A stretch of 64,000 nucleotides of DNA from Foetidibacter luteolus (GCF_009650435.1 NZ_VVIP01000059.1:62001-126000); one strand, 5' to 3'; positions 34,300 to 42,742 are shown, counted from the first letter of the stretch. Numbers and translations: made by a program. The notes: generated by a model not told the origin, from the sequence alone.

Positions 34300-36684
34300 A
34301 TGAAGAAATTTTTGGGAACATGCACATTATTATGCATTGTATTGATTACCAGCGCCCAGTACTCTATTAAAGGAACTGTAAGTGGCAAACAGAACCAGCC
34401 GCTGAAAGATGTATCGGTAACATTAAAGCCTGTAACCGGCCGGCAGCTTGCCACCGTTACCGGTGATGGCGGCATTTTTAGCTTTACCAACCTGCCGGAT
34501 AAGCTTTCCGGCACGCTGGTATTTGAATTTGTGGGCAAAAAAAGGCTGGAACAGCATTTTACCATCAGTGGCAGCAACTTTACTGCCGATGCCTTGCTGG
34601 AAGACAATAATTACTTTTTGGAACCATTGGAAATAAAGGCTGTAAGGGCATCTGACAAAGCGCCTTTTACCAAGGTTAACTTATCCAAAACCGATATTGA
34701 AAAAAACAATTTTGGGCAGGATTTACCCTTTGTGCTTAACCAAACCCCGTCTGTAGTTGTTAACTCAGATGCAGGCAACGGCGTTGGCTATACCGGCATA
34801 CGCATAAGGGGAACGGATGGTACCCGTATAAACGTAACGCTTAACGGCATACCGTACAATGATGCGGAGAGCCACGGCAGTTTTTTTGTAGACATGCCGG
34901 ACTTTACCTCGTCTGTTAACTCCATTCAAATACAGCGGGGCGTGGGTACATCTACCAATGGCGCCGGCGCTTTTGGGGCTACTATAAACCTAAGTACCAA
35001 CGAGTTTAATGAAAAACCCTATGGCGAAATAAACAACAGCTATGGCTCTTTCAGTACGTGGAAGAATACGGTAAAGGCGGGCAGCGGCCTGATTGACGAT
35101 CATTTTACAGTTGACGTCCGCCTTAGCAGGCTTTCCAGCGATGGTTATATAGAGCGTGCCAGCAGCAACCTGCAGTCTTTTTATTTTTCCGGCGCCTATA
35201 CGGCAAAAAAGACATCTGTGCGCTTCAACATTTTTTCCGGTAAAGAAAAAACTTACCAGGCTTGGAACGGCGTACCGGAAAGTATGCTGGCTACCAACCG
35301 CAGGTATAACTCCCTGGGTATGGAAAAACCGGGAACGCCTTACAGCGACCAAACGGATAATTACGTACAAACGCATTACCAGCTCTTTCTAAACCAGGCC
35401 ATCAGCGACCATCTTTCTTTAAACCTGGCTTCTTTTTTAACAAGGGGAAAGGGGTATTACGAAGAATATAAAGCAGGGGAATCTTTTGCCGACTACAACC
35501 TGCCAAATTTTGTGACGGATAAAGATACCATTACCCATACAGACCTTGTACGCCGCCGCTGGCTGGACAACTATTATTACGGCCAGGTAGTATCGCTGCA
35601 ATACAAAAAGAACAACGATGAGCTAACGTTTGGCGGCGGCTGGACGCAATACGACGGCAAGCATTACGGGCAGGTTATCTGGGCCCAGGCAGGCGTACCA
35701 TCAGAGTATGAATATTACAGGTTTCCGGCAACCAAAAAAGATATGAACATATATGCCAAATGGTTGCACAGCTTTAGCAGCGGGTTAAGCATTTTTGCCG
35801 ATATGCAATACCGCCGCGTAATGCATGAAATGTTGGGCTTTGCTGACAACCCGCAACTGAACATCAAAAGAACTTTTGGTTTTGTAAACCCCAAGGCCGG
35901 CATTAGTTACTCACGCAATGGATGGAACGCTTACCTAAGCTATGCCATGGCTAATAAAGAGCCTAACAGGAACGACTTTGAAGCAGGCGCCACACAGCAG
36001 CCGGATAAAGAAACCCTGCACGATTTTGAGCTGGCCGTAGAGAAAAAATACAACAGGTATAGCTGGGGCGCCACGCTTTACTACATGCTGTATAATAACC
36101 AGCTTGTGCAAACGGGAAAGATTAACGATGTGGGCGCTTACACCCGTATTAATGTGCCCAATAGTTACCGGCTGGGTATAGAACTGCAGGCCGGCGTTAA
36201 GGTTACAGACTGGCTTAATGCAAGCGCAGGCGCCACTTTTAGCCGCAACAAGATTAAAGCCTTTGATGAATTTGTAGATGATTACGATAACGGCGGCCAG
36301 TTGGCCAAAGCACACCGTAATACTGATATTTCTTTTTCACCTTCCGTTATTGCCAACGGGGCGGTTAACATTATACCTGTAAAAAATTCGGAGATAAGTT
36401 TCATCAGCAAGTACGTTGGGCGGCAGTACATGGATAATACGCAGGACAAATCCCGCAGCCTGAGCGATTACTACGTGCAGGATATAAGGGCTGCTTATAC
36501 ATTCAGAAGAATTATTTTTAGGGAGTGGAGCATTGCAGCGCAGGTAAACAACGTTTTTAGCAGAAAGTATGAGCCCAACGGGTACACCTTCAGCTATCTA
36601 TATGAATCTAAGCTGGCTACGGAAAATTATTATTTTCCTATGGCGGGCACCAACTACATGGTTGCACTGAATATAAAGTTATGA
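34300..36684 (+). CDS. TonB-dependent receptor, TPP-regulated (predicted thiamin-type uptake)
   Basis: 794 residues from ATG 34300. Signal peptide MKKFLGTCTLLCIVLITSAQ; a CarboxypepD_reg-like domain (about 22-105: SIKGTVSGKQNQPLKDVSVT); a plug domain (about 120-230: TGIRIRGTDGTRINVTLNGI); then a barrel ending in MVALNIKL, lacking the usual terminal Phe. The TPP riboswitch in its leader makes thiamin, a thiamin phosphate or a thiamin precursor the likely substrate, as in other Bacteroidota loci of this type. No inner-membrane thiamin transporter lies beside it. The 20 codons upstream of 34300 overlap the riboswitch leader and are not translated. Confidence 0.92.
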   Translation: MKKFLGTCTLLCIVLITSAQYSIKGTVSGKQNQPLKDVSVTLKPVTGRQLATVTGDGGIFSFTNLPDKLSGTLVFEFVGKKRLEQHFTISGSNFTADALLEDNNYFLEPLEIKAVRASDKAPFTKVNLSKTDIEKNNFGQDLPFVLNQTPSVVVNSDAGNGVGYTGIRIRGTDGTRINVTLNGIPYNDAESHGSFFVDMPDFTSSVNSIQIQRGVGTSTNGAGAFGATINLSTNEFNEKPYGEINNSYGSFSTWKNTVKAGSGLIDDHFTVDVRLSRLSSDGYIERASSNLQSFYFSGAYTAKKTSVRFNIFSGKEKTYQAWNGVPESMLATNRRYNSLGMEKPGTPYSDQTDNYVQTHYQLFLNQAISDHLSLNLASFLTRGKGYYEEYKAGESFADYNLPNFVTDKDTITHTDLVRRRWLDNYYYGQVVSLQYKKNNDELTFGGGWTQYDGKHYGQVIWAQAGVPSEYEYYRFPATKKDMNIYAKWLHSFSSGLSIFADMQYRRVMHEMLGFADNPQLNIKRTFGFVNPKAGISYSRNGWNAYLSYAMANKEPNRNDFEAGATQQPDKETLHDFELAVEKKYNRYSWGATLYYMLYNNQLVQTGKINDVGAYTRINVPNSYRLGIELQAGVKVTDWLNASAGATFSRNKIKAFDEFVDDYDNGGQLAKAHRNTDISFSPSVIANGAVNIIPVKNSEISFISKYVGRQYMDNTQDKSRSLSDYYVQDIRAAYTFRRIIFREWSIAAQVNNVFSRKYEPNGYTFSYLYESKLATENYYFPMAGTNYMVALNIKL

Positions 36685-36686
36685 TT

Positions 36687-36850
36687 GGGCGGGCGTGTCC
36701 CCAAGCTATCGCAAGGGGCCGGGCTTTCCGCTCATACTCCGGCACAGGGCCTGCACACAAGGCTTCACCGGGGGAACTGCGTTCGCAACCATCGCCAAAG
36801 CAACTAAACGTTGCTTTGGCTTGGTTGCGCTTCAATCCCTCACGCAATTC
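36687..36850 (+). repeat. Dispersed repeat family C, copy C5, with inserted hairpin
   Basis: CGTGTCCCCAAGCTATCGCA, GGGCTTTCCGCTCATACTCC, CTTCACCGGGGGAACTGCG, and end TTCAATCCCTCACGC. It carries an extra hairpin of about 50 bp at 36782-36832 (arms CGCAACCA...GCCAAAGCAAC and GTTGCTTTGGC...GGTTGCG) not present in the other copies. Confidence 0.8.
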
Positions 36851-36902
36851 AGGGGCATCCCTTAAGTTGATTAATCTATTGAAACTGCAGGCTGCCAGCC
36901 AA

Positions 36903-36938
36903 AATAAAAGCGGGACTGTTATGGTTCCGCTTTTATTA
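36903..36938. terminator. Bidirectional terminator
   Basis: Stem AATAAAAGCGGGAC / GTTCCGCTTTTATT (one G-T pair), loop TGTTATG, with a T-rich 3' arm on the plus strand and A-rich sequence on both sides. It lies between the convergent TonB receptor and NlpC/P60 genes and overlaps the last codon of the latter. Confidence 0.8.
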
Positions 36939-37694
36939 TAAAAACCTTCTAATGGTCCTCAGCTTATGTGTCCGTTCACCGGTGTCAGAATTAATGATAC
37001 CCATGTTATCAATCTTATCTATCCTTACCCTGCCGGATGAGTGGATAATGGTTTCCGGTGTAAGCATAAGGCCTACATGGGTAATGCGGCCTTCGTCGTT
37101 GTCAAAAAAAGCAAGGTCGCCACAAATGGTTTCCTGCAAAAAGCCCACAGGCTGCCCCTGTTCCGCCTGTTGCCAGGCATCCCGTTTTATTTTTATGTTT
37201 AACAGCTTCAGTACCTGTTGTGTAAAGCCGCTGCAGTCAATACCGCTGCTGCTTTTACCACCCCACAGGTAAGGCGTGTTAATGTATAACAGTGCAATGC
37301 TTTTTATTATGTAATCATCCCGCAGTTCGTTATCTGCTGTCCATATCAACGGGTCATCATATACAAGGGTAAAGTTTTTGGCAGGCAATTCTTTAAAAAC
37401 AGGTGTTGCTACAGACAGGTATAATTTCTCTTCTTTTAAAATGGCTTTGCTTTTATGTTTATACGTGTACCCGAGGGGTTGAAGTTGGGTTGTTTCTTGG
37501 GTAACTTCGTCAGCCTGGTTGCTTTGTATCCAGCCTTCATAATCATCGTAAAGGCCGCGGATGCGTGAAAAAGTTTTTTCTTTTTCCAGCACCTCAACAA
37601 ACTCCCCGAAAAGCAACTGGCTTACCATTTCGCTTTTATGGGAGGGTTCTTTTCTAATAGGACAAATGGACACAATACAAACGCCAAAACTCAT
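36936..37694 (-). CDS. NlpC/P60 (C40) peptidase with SH3 domains
   Basis: 252 residues. SH3-like regions at about 1-62 and 70-120 are followed by an NlpC/P60 domain (125-250) with the catalytic triad C154 (GIDCSGF), H206 (RITHVGL) and H218 (IIHSSGR), and the usual YLWGGKSSSG before the Cys. It cleaves gamma-D-Glu-diamino acid bonds of peptidoglycan stem peptides. No signal peptide is apparent (MSFGVCIVSICPI), so it may act on imported muropeptides during recycling. It is divergent from an ECF sigma gene, with 79 bp between the starts. Confidence 0.9.
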   Translation of the reverse strand: MSFGVCIVSICPIRKEPSHKSEMVSQLLFGEFVEVLEKEKTFSRIRGLYDDYEGWIQSNQADEVTQETTQLQPLGYTYKHKSKAILKEEKLYLSVATPVFKELPAKNFTLVYDDPLIWTADNELRDDYIIKSIALLYINTPYLWGGKSSSGIDCSGFTQQVLKLLNIKIKRDAWQQAEQGQPVGFLQETICGDLAFFDNDEGRITHVGLMLTPETIIHSSGRVRIDKIDNMGIINSDTGERTHKLRTIRRFL

Positions 37695-37734
37695 TTACAA
37701 AAAATTATGATGTTAAGATATGGAATTTAGCAAG

Positions 37735-37765
37735 TGTTGAGTCAACATTGTGTAAATTATTTACA
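37735..37765. promoter_or_regulatory. Two adjacent palindromes, possible operator
   Basis: TGTTGA-G-TCAACA (37735-37747) and TGTAAA-TTA-TTTACA (37751-37765) lie between the divergent NlpC/P60 and ECF sigma genes, the second ending 8 bp before the sigma start codon. Dyads of this kind often bind dimeric regulators; the protein is unknown. Confidence 0.45.
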
Positions 37766-37773
37766 TTCAGCCG

Positions 37774-38346
37774 GTGAATAATAGTCACATATACAGCCAT
37801 ATCAGCGATAACGAATTGCTTGAGCGTTTTTACAGTACTAAAGACAACCAGTTGCTCGGCATACTGCTGCAGCGTTATACGTTGCTGCTGCTGGGCGTGT
37901 GCATGAAATACCTGAAGAATGAAGAAGAAGCCAAAGATGGTGTTCAGCAAGTTTTTTTAAAAGCTATTACCGAATTGCATAAGTATAAAGTGGACTATGT
38001 AAAAAGCTGGTTGTACATGATTGCAAGAAATTATTGCCTGATGAAATTACGGGACAGGCATGGAAAAATTCCGAAAGAGATAAATGACAGCATGCCCCTG
38101 TACGCCGAAGAGACGGACAAAAAAGCCCATGAGCAAAAAGATAATATGCTCGGTTTGATGGAAGACTCGCTGGATGATTTGAATGATGAACAGAAAACAT
38201 GTGTAACTTTGTTTTACCTGCATAAAAAAAGCTACCAGGAAATTACAGAAACTACAGGGTTTACCTTAATGCAGGTTAAAAGCCATATACAGAACGGAAA
38301 ACGTAACCTTAAAATACTTGTAGAAAAGAAACTTAAAAAAGCCTGA
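37774..38346 (+). CDS. ECF-type RNA polymerase sigma factor
   Basis: 190 residues. Region 2 is at about 15-85 (LLQRYTLLLLGVCMKYLKNEEEAKDGVQQVFLKAI; SWLYMIARNYCLMKLRD) and region 4 at about 125-180 (LNDEQKTCVTLFYLHKKSYQEITETTGFTLMQVKSHIQNGKRNLK). There is no ATG near the conserved region; GTG at 37774 is the only reasonable start. The stop overlaps the start of a one-helix membrane protein (TGATG), the usual layout for a sigma factor and its anti-sigma factor. Confidence 0.92.
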   Translation: MNNSHIYSHISDNELLERFYSTKDNQLLGILLQRYTLLLLGVCMKYLKNEEEAKDGVQQVFLKAITELHKYKVDYVKSWLYMIARNYCLMKLRDRHGKIPKEINDSMPLYAEETDKKAHEQKDNMLGLMEDSLDDLNDEQKTCVTLFYLHKKSYQEITETTGFTLMQVKSHIQNGKRNLKILVEKKLKKA

Positions 38347-38696
38347 TGGCAAAAGCCCCTACCATAGTGAATGATAATGAAGGTTTGAGCAACGAACAGT
38401 TAATGAATTACCTGAAAGGAAATTTATCAGCAGAGGAATTGCATGAGCTGGAGCTTCAAATGGCCGATTCTGCCTTTGTAAACGATGCTGTTGAGGGTTT
38501 GCAGGCTTTTTCAAAAGATAAAAAGCTGGAAGAATATGTGGCGCAGTTAAACGGCAACCTGCAGGAGCAGTTGAACAACCGCAGGCAGCTTAAGGAAAAA
38601 AGAAAGATAAAGAACATGCAATGGCCGCTGGTTGCGCTTATAATAATACTGCTGCTCTGTTTTCTTGGTTATGTTGTGGTACGCATGCTAAAATAA
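38346..38696 (+). CDS. Putative anti-sigma factor, single membrane helix
   Basis: 116 residues: an N-terminal cytosolic part with the anti-sigma-like pattern LSNEQLMNYLKGNLSAEELHELELQMADS (residues 14-42), a charged linker, and one membrane helix near the end (MQWPLVALIIILLLCFLGYVVV). Very short for an anti-sigma factor, with only a few residues outside the membrane. Its start overlaps the sigma gene stop, so the two are translationally coupled. The signal it senses is unknown. Confidence 0.8.
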   Translation: MAKAPTIVNDNEGLSNEQLMNYLKGNLSAEELHELELQMADSAFVNDAVEGLQAFSKDKKLEEYVAQLNGNLQEQLNNRRQLKEKRKIKNMQWPLVALIIILLLCFLGYVVVRMLK

Positions 38697-38714
38697 TACC
38701 GTTGAATTTACAGC

Positions 38715-38782
38715 TACCCGGGGCTGAAAAGCCGCCCAATGAACCGAACGATGAAGTGATTGCGACGCAACGAAGCTTAATT
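38715..38782 (+). repeat. Dispersed repeat family B, copy B2 (3' truncated)
   Basis: ACCCGGGGCTGAAAAGCCGC, CCAATGAACCGAACGATGA, GATTGCGACGCAACGAAGC. The conserved end (GCCATAAAAAACC...GGTATC) is missing. It lies between convergent genes. Confidence 0.8.
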
Positions 38783-38849
38783 GAAATGATGCACCCTGTA
38801 CCCTTATTGTAACCCCTTCTATTCTGTTTTCATCAAATCCTGAAAAAAT

Positions 38850-38881
38850 AAAAAAGCCTGCCGCATTTAAGCAGCAGGCAT
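38850..38881 (-). terminator. Intrinsic terminator of the 38905 lipoprotein gene
   Basis: On the minus strand: stem GCCTGCTGC / GCGGCAGGC, loop TTAAAT, followed by TTTTTTA. It lies 24 bp after the stop codon. Confidence 0.85.
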
Positions 38882-38904
38882 AATTAAGGACTGAGGGTTA
38901 TTTG

Positions 38905-40548
38905 CTATTTTGTTTTACCGAATGTATCTGTATAATTACCTGTAATGGCAGCACCCGAGTTTTTGGTAAACTTGCCGTAAATGGTTAAGGTAGAACCGCT
39001 GCCAAGGAAGTTTAATTTGGCGCCGCTATTCATAGTAAGGTTGCCGTAAATTACCAGGCTGCCCTCTACATTAAGTGTGCTGTTAAGATTAAGGTTTGAA
39101 TTGCCTGATGTTCCAAAAGCCATGGCGCCATGCACTTCCAGCACACCGTTGCTGTTGATGTTGCAGTTATAAAGTACAGATAAGGCGCCACAGAAATACA
39201 GTTTGCCACCTACATTAAGATTTTGCAGAGAAGCAGAGCCGCTGTATTTAAAATCGTCGTTTGAGTTAACATTAAGATTGGCATCTCCTTTATAAACAGG
39301 GAACGAGGTGCAGGAAACCGTAGTGGCGGGCCTTGTAAATTTCAGGATTTTTAAGCCGCCGGTACCGGTGGCTACATAAATGTAATCGCCCTTGCTTTTT
39401 ACATAGTTGGAAGAACCCTTTAAATCCATAGAACCTACCAGCGATAATGTAGTGGCAGATTTAGGGATGCTAAGATAAACACCGGCGGCGCCGTTGGCAG
39501 CCAGGAAAATGCCGTCGTTATTAGATACCGCGTTGGTAACAATATCATTGGGGTCAATGCCTGCAGGCGGAGTTTTAGGTAAAAGAATGTCATCAATTTT
39601 AGCGCCTGTGCTGCCGTTGTACCATACCATGCCGTTTTTACCACCTGCTACCAACAGGTTTTCATTGTAGTAGTCAATAGTACGCTTTGATGCAGCGGCA
39701 TCAGTACCTGTATTGACGCTTGTGGAGAGTGTATAGCTGGTAGCATTAAATACACTAACACCTTTTTCGCCGCTTAATACAGAAAGCTTGCCGCCTGAAG
39801 AAACGGCCACAGCACGCAAATCCCGCTGCTCAAGGTACTTGCTGGTTGTAAGGGTGGCCTGGTCAATAACGCTCAGGCCGCCGTTAGCACCGGAACTTAC
39901 ATACAGTTTGCTGTTGGCAAAGCTGATATCGGTACCGGAAAACCCCGGAACACTGAATATCTTGTAATCGCCGGTAGGCACATTGCCGCTAAGGTTTACA
40001 TAACCAACAATGGCATTAGAGGTTAGGGTTGAATTTTTCTCTTTATCGGCAGCGCCGGTAATGTAAAGCCTGCCATTGTTGTACACCAGTGCATTAATAT
40101 CTGCGGATGTAAAGATGGCCTCGGCAAGCAGTTTAGGTTTGGCTGCGGTCGTAATATCAAAAACATCTACGGCGCCCAGGTATTTTTCGCCTTCTGTATT
40201 GTAAGATACATAAGCGTAATTACCGTTAATATCTACATGGGTTGCTTTTAAAGTACTGCCTTCATAAACTGGAGGGGCTACTTCTGCAATCAACTCAATG
40301 GGGTAGGGATTGCTGGTGTCAAGTACACCATACTCTTTACCGTTTGAAAAGCGGCCTGTTTTGCTGGCGCCGTTAATGGCAACTACACCGGCCGTATTAG
40401 TGCTGATGCGTTTGGTTAAACCATCGGCATCATTGCTGATAACAATTGCGGGAACTTGTTCTTCAGGGGTGCCTGAGCCTGATTTGGTACAACTGAATAA
40501 AAGGGAAGAAAGGGCAATAGCTGCCAGTGCAACATGGGTGCTTTTCAT
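38905..40548 (-). CDS. LVIVD-type beta-propeller lipoprotein with C-terminal beta-ladder
   Basis: 547 residues. The lipobox SSLLFSC puts the acylated Cys near residue 20. Residues about 90-420 form a beta-propeller of LVIVD-like blades (YLGAVDVFDITTAAKPKLLA; ATHVDINGNYAYVSY; YIYVATGTGGLKILKF). Residues about 430-547 are a serine/asparagine-rich beta-helix-like ladder (LNVGGKLYFCGALSVL; LNVEGSLVIYGNLTM; LTIYGKFTKNSG) resembling polymer-forming proteins. Probably a surface-exposed binding or structural protein. It is transcribed alone and has its own terminator. Confidence 0.75.
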   Translation of the reverse strand: MKSTHVALAAIALSSLLFSCTKSGSGTPEEQVPAIVISNDADGLTKRISTNTAGVVAINGASKTGRFSNGKEYGVLDTSNPYPIELIAEVAPPVYEGSTLKATHVDINGNYAYVSYNTEGEKYLGAVDVFDITTAAKPKLLAEAIFTSADINALVYNNGRLYITGAADKEKNSTLTSNAIVGYVNLSGNVPTGDYKIFSVPGFSGTDISFANSKLYVSSGANGGLSVIDQATLTTSKYLEQRDLRAVAVSSGGKLSVLSGEKGVSVFNATSYTLSTSVNTGTDAAASKRTIDYYNENLLVAGGKNGMVWYNGSTGAKIDDILLPKTPPAGIDPNDIVTNAVSNNDGIFLAANGAAGVYLSIPKSATTLSLVGSMDLKGSSNYVKSKGDYIYVATGTGGLKILKFTRPATTVSCTSFPVYKGDANLNVNSNDDFKYSGSASLQNLNVGGKLYFCGALSVLYNCNINSNGVLEVHGAMAFGTSGNSNLNLNSTLNVEGSLVIYGNLTMNSGAKLNFLGSGSTLTIYGKFTKNSGAAITGNYTDTFGKTK

Positions 40549-40751
40549 GATATTGGAATTATTTTTTGTTGACAGGTCAAATATAGAGCGCTGCAGCCAT
40601 TAACTCCAATAGCGCTTATGCATAATTCATTGTGATTTAAGGAAAAAGGGGTGTTTTAAGGGGTTTATAATGTATTTTAAACATTTATAATTTGAAACAG
40701 CAACAACAATGTTATCTTATACAGCAGTAATAATGAAATATGGTAAGTTAG

Positions 40752-40781
40752 GAGAGGTGAAAGCCCCAGTTTTCACCTCTC
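40752..40781 (-). terminator. Hairpin downstream of the coiled-coil protein gene
   Basis: An 11-bp stem GAGAGGTGAAA / TTTCACCTCTC located 19 bp after the stop codon at 40800. It lacks a clear T-run on the minus strand, so termination activity is uncertain. The remaining gap to 40548 is AT-rich with no feature recognised. Confidence 0.45.
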
Positions 40782-40799
40782 ATTTGCGCAGAAACCTCA

Positions 40800-42002
40800 C
40801 TAACTAACCTTATACATTTTGCTGGCGGAGCTAATGTAATCCAGAGGATCAAATGTTTTATCAAAAGTCTCCTGTAAATCCTTCAGCTTTAATTCCAGGT
40901 CTTTTATGCGGCTGCCCAATTGCTCATCATTACGGTATTTGGCAAACAGGTCAGCATATTTTACAATGTTCTCGCTAATACGGAAAGTTATTTGCCCAAA
41001 CCTTAGCTTAAGCGATTGTACTTCATTCATCTGGAAATAAACCTGCTGCTTCCAATCCTTGGGGTTGTTGTTCTTTTCGGTGCTCACAAAGGCTGCCGCT
41101 TTTTCCCGCATTTGTGTTAAGTACTGGTACCTCTTTTCTGCATCGTTTTCTTTTGAAAAGCCAGCGCCAAAATCACCAGCGGCAATTTTAAGTATGGCCA
41201 GGTTGTTGGTAAGCGATTTTTCATATTTCTTCTGCAGGTCCATCAGTTCTTTGGTAATAGATTCCCATTCATGTTCAATCTGGTCTTTATCATAGGTAAA
41301 CTGGCTTATTTTCATGGTTAGCGTAAGCATTTTCTCGCTTTGTGCTTTCAGGTCTTTTTCCTTTTTGCCCATGTTGTCAATATAGCTGGTCATGCTGGAA
41401 AACAAAGCGGAAGTTACCGGGCCGGTTAATGGCACCAGCTTAGTGGCGTTGCCGGTAAAATTCAAAAGACTGGATGTTACGCTTAATAAGGGGCTTTTTT
41501 TATCGTTGCTTTGCAGGTAGGTATTAAACCCTTTGTACCATTCTGTAAAACCGGGATAATTCATGGGGTTGCCGGCTTCGCTAAGCGAACCGAAAAACTC
41601 TTTAGTTGAGTTAAAAAGCAGCAGGGGTTTAATTTCCCTGTCCATAGAAACCAGGTTAACAATAGCGCTTTGATAGTTGGCCTGGAAAATGTTCAGCTCA
41701 TTCTGGTCAATCGCCTTTTGTTTATCCTCCAACGATTGTACCCGCTCCAGCAGCTTGTCAGCCTTTTCCCTGGCATCTTTAGATTCTTTGATGGATTTAT
41801 CCAGGTAGTTTACACGTTCGTCCAGGCGGAATACCGTGGAGTCAATTGATTTGGTGCGTTTGTCAAAACCTGACTGAATTTCATTCAACACTTTGTCTCT
41901 TAACTGTTTATCATCAAGTCCCGAGCTTACTTGCTGAGCGGTATCCTGGGTAAAGCTTGCGGACGATATTAGTGTTGCGGCAATGAAGAGCGTTTTTTTC
42001 AT
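40800..42002 (-). CDS. Exported coiled-coil protein of unknown function
   Basis: 400 residues with a signal peptide (about 1-19, ending SASFTQ). Long helical segments with heptad pattern lie at about 55-110, 215-265 and 350-390 (IKDLELKLKDLQETFDKTFD). No enzyme motif is seen. It is divergent from greA with a 230-bp gap. No operon partner; the function is not recognised. Confidence 0.7.
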   Translation of the reverse strand: MKKTLFIAATLISSASFTQDTAQQVSSGLDDKQLRDKVLNEIQSGFDKRTKSIDSTVFRLDERVNYLDKSIKESKDAREKADKLLERVQSLEDKQKAIDQNELNIFQANYQSAIVNLVSMDREIKPLLLFNSTKEFFGSLSEAGNPMNYPGFTEWYKGFNTYLQSNDKKSPLLSVTSSLLNFTGNATKLVPLTGPVTSALFSSMTSYIDNMGKKEKDLKAQSEKMLTLTMKISQFTYDKDQIEHEWESITKELMDLQKKYEKSLTNNLAILKIAAGDFGAGFSKENDAEKRYQYLTQMREKAAAFVSTEKNNNPKDWKQQVYFQMNEVQSLKLRFGQITFRISENIVKYADLFAKYRNDEQLGSRIKDLELKLKDLQETFDKTFDPLDYISSASKMYKVS

Positions 42003-42134
42003 ATTATATTGTTCAGGTACGTTAAATCCAAAAATATGCCATTGCTGATAAACGTGTAATCAAGAAGCACCTTTTTTGCGACAGCGGACCTGTAAAATGT
42101 CGCACCACTTTAGCTGTTTTTCTGCAATTTTTGC

Positions 42135-42165
42135 TTGTTTTAGCCAAAAGAAGTTTTTAAATTTG
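42135..42165 (+). promoter_or_regulatory. greA promoter
   Basis: A perfect Bacteroidota -7 element TAAATTTG at 42158-42165 with TTG at 42135-42137, 20 bp upstream, as the -33 element. Predicted transcription start at about 42171-42173. Confidence 0.65.
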
Positions 42166-42172
42166 TATTTGT

Positions 42173-42210
42173 GCAACGCCGCATTCACATGCAGCGTTGT
42201 ATTTTTTTTA
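42173..42210 (+). terminator. Terminator-like hairpin in the greA leader
   Basis: Stem 42173-42184 with 42189-42200 (GCAACGC, one mismatch, GCAT; loop TCAC), followed by ATTTTTTTT. It starts at the predicted transcript 5' end and ends 24 bp before the greA start codon, so some transcripts should end here as RNAs of about 38 nt. Confidence 0.65.
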
Positions 42211-42233
42211 TCTCTACTATAAACAGAAAGACT

Positions 42234-42707
42234 ATGAGCGAAGTAATGTATGTGTCTAAAGAGACTTTCGAAAAAATGAAAGACGAGCTGCATCATATGA
42301 AATCGGTAGATCGCCCTGCCGCTTCAAGGGCTATTGCCGAAGCAAGAGAAAAAGGTGACCTGCGTGAAAACGCTGAATACGATGCCGCAAAAGAAGCCCA
42401 GGGCATACTGGAAGCTAAAATGGCATTGCTGGAATCGCAGATTGCCAGCGCCAGGATTGTTGACATCAGCGAAATTGATACCAGTAAAGTTTCTATACTA
42501 ACCAAGGTTACCATTACCAACGTAGCCACCAAAAAAACAGTAACCTACCAGATAGTGGGCGAGAAAGAAGCCGACCTTAAATCCGGCAAAATATCTGTTT
42601 CTTCTCCAATAGGACAGGGCCTTTTAGGCAAAGCCAAGGGGGAAGTTGCCGAAGTAAAGGCCCCCAACGGCATACTTAAATTTAAAATTGAAAACATCGC
42701 CATATAA
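42234..42707 (+). CDS. greA: Transcription elongation factor GreA
   Basis: Rescues backtracked RNA polymerase by stimulating transcript cleavage. 157 residues from ATG 42234 (MSEVMYVSKETFEKMK); in-frame codons upstream overlap the leader hairpin and are excluded. The N-terminal coiled coil carries the acidic tip GDLRENAEYDAAKE (residues about 40-53), which includes the two residues that coordinate the catalytic metal, and the C-terminal FKBP-like domain has ISVSSPIGQGLLGKAKGE. The leader holds a terminator-like hairpin, suggesting control of read-through. The HIT gene follows 35 bp later across another hairpin. Confidence 0.95.
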   Translation: MSEVMYVSKETFEKMKDELHHMKSVDRPAASRAIAEAREKGDLRENAEYDAAKEAQGILEAKMALLESQIASARIVDISEIDTSKVSILTKVTITNVATKKTVTYQIVGEKEADLKSGKISVSSPIGQGLLGKAKGEVAEVKAPNGILKFKIENIAI

Positions 42708-42709
42708 AA

Positions 42710-42734
42710 CGGCAGCTTCGTACTGAAGCTGCCG
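42710..42734 (+). terminator. Hairpin between greA and the HIT gene
   Basis: Perfect stem CGGCAGCTTC / GAAGCTGCCG, loop GTACT, three bases after the greA stop. No T-run follows, so it may be an RNA processing or stabilising structure rather than a terminator. Confidence 0.45.
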
Positions 42735-42742
42735 CAACGCTT

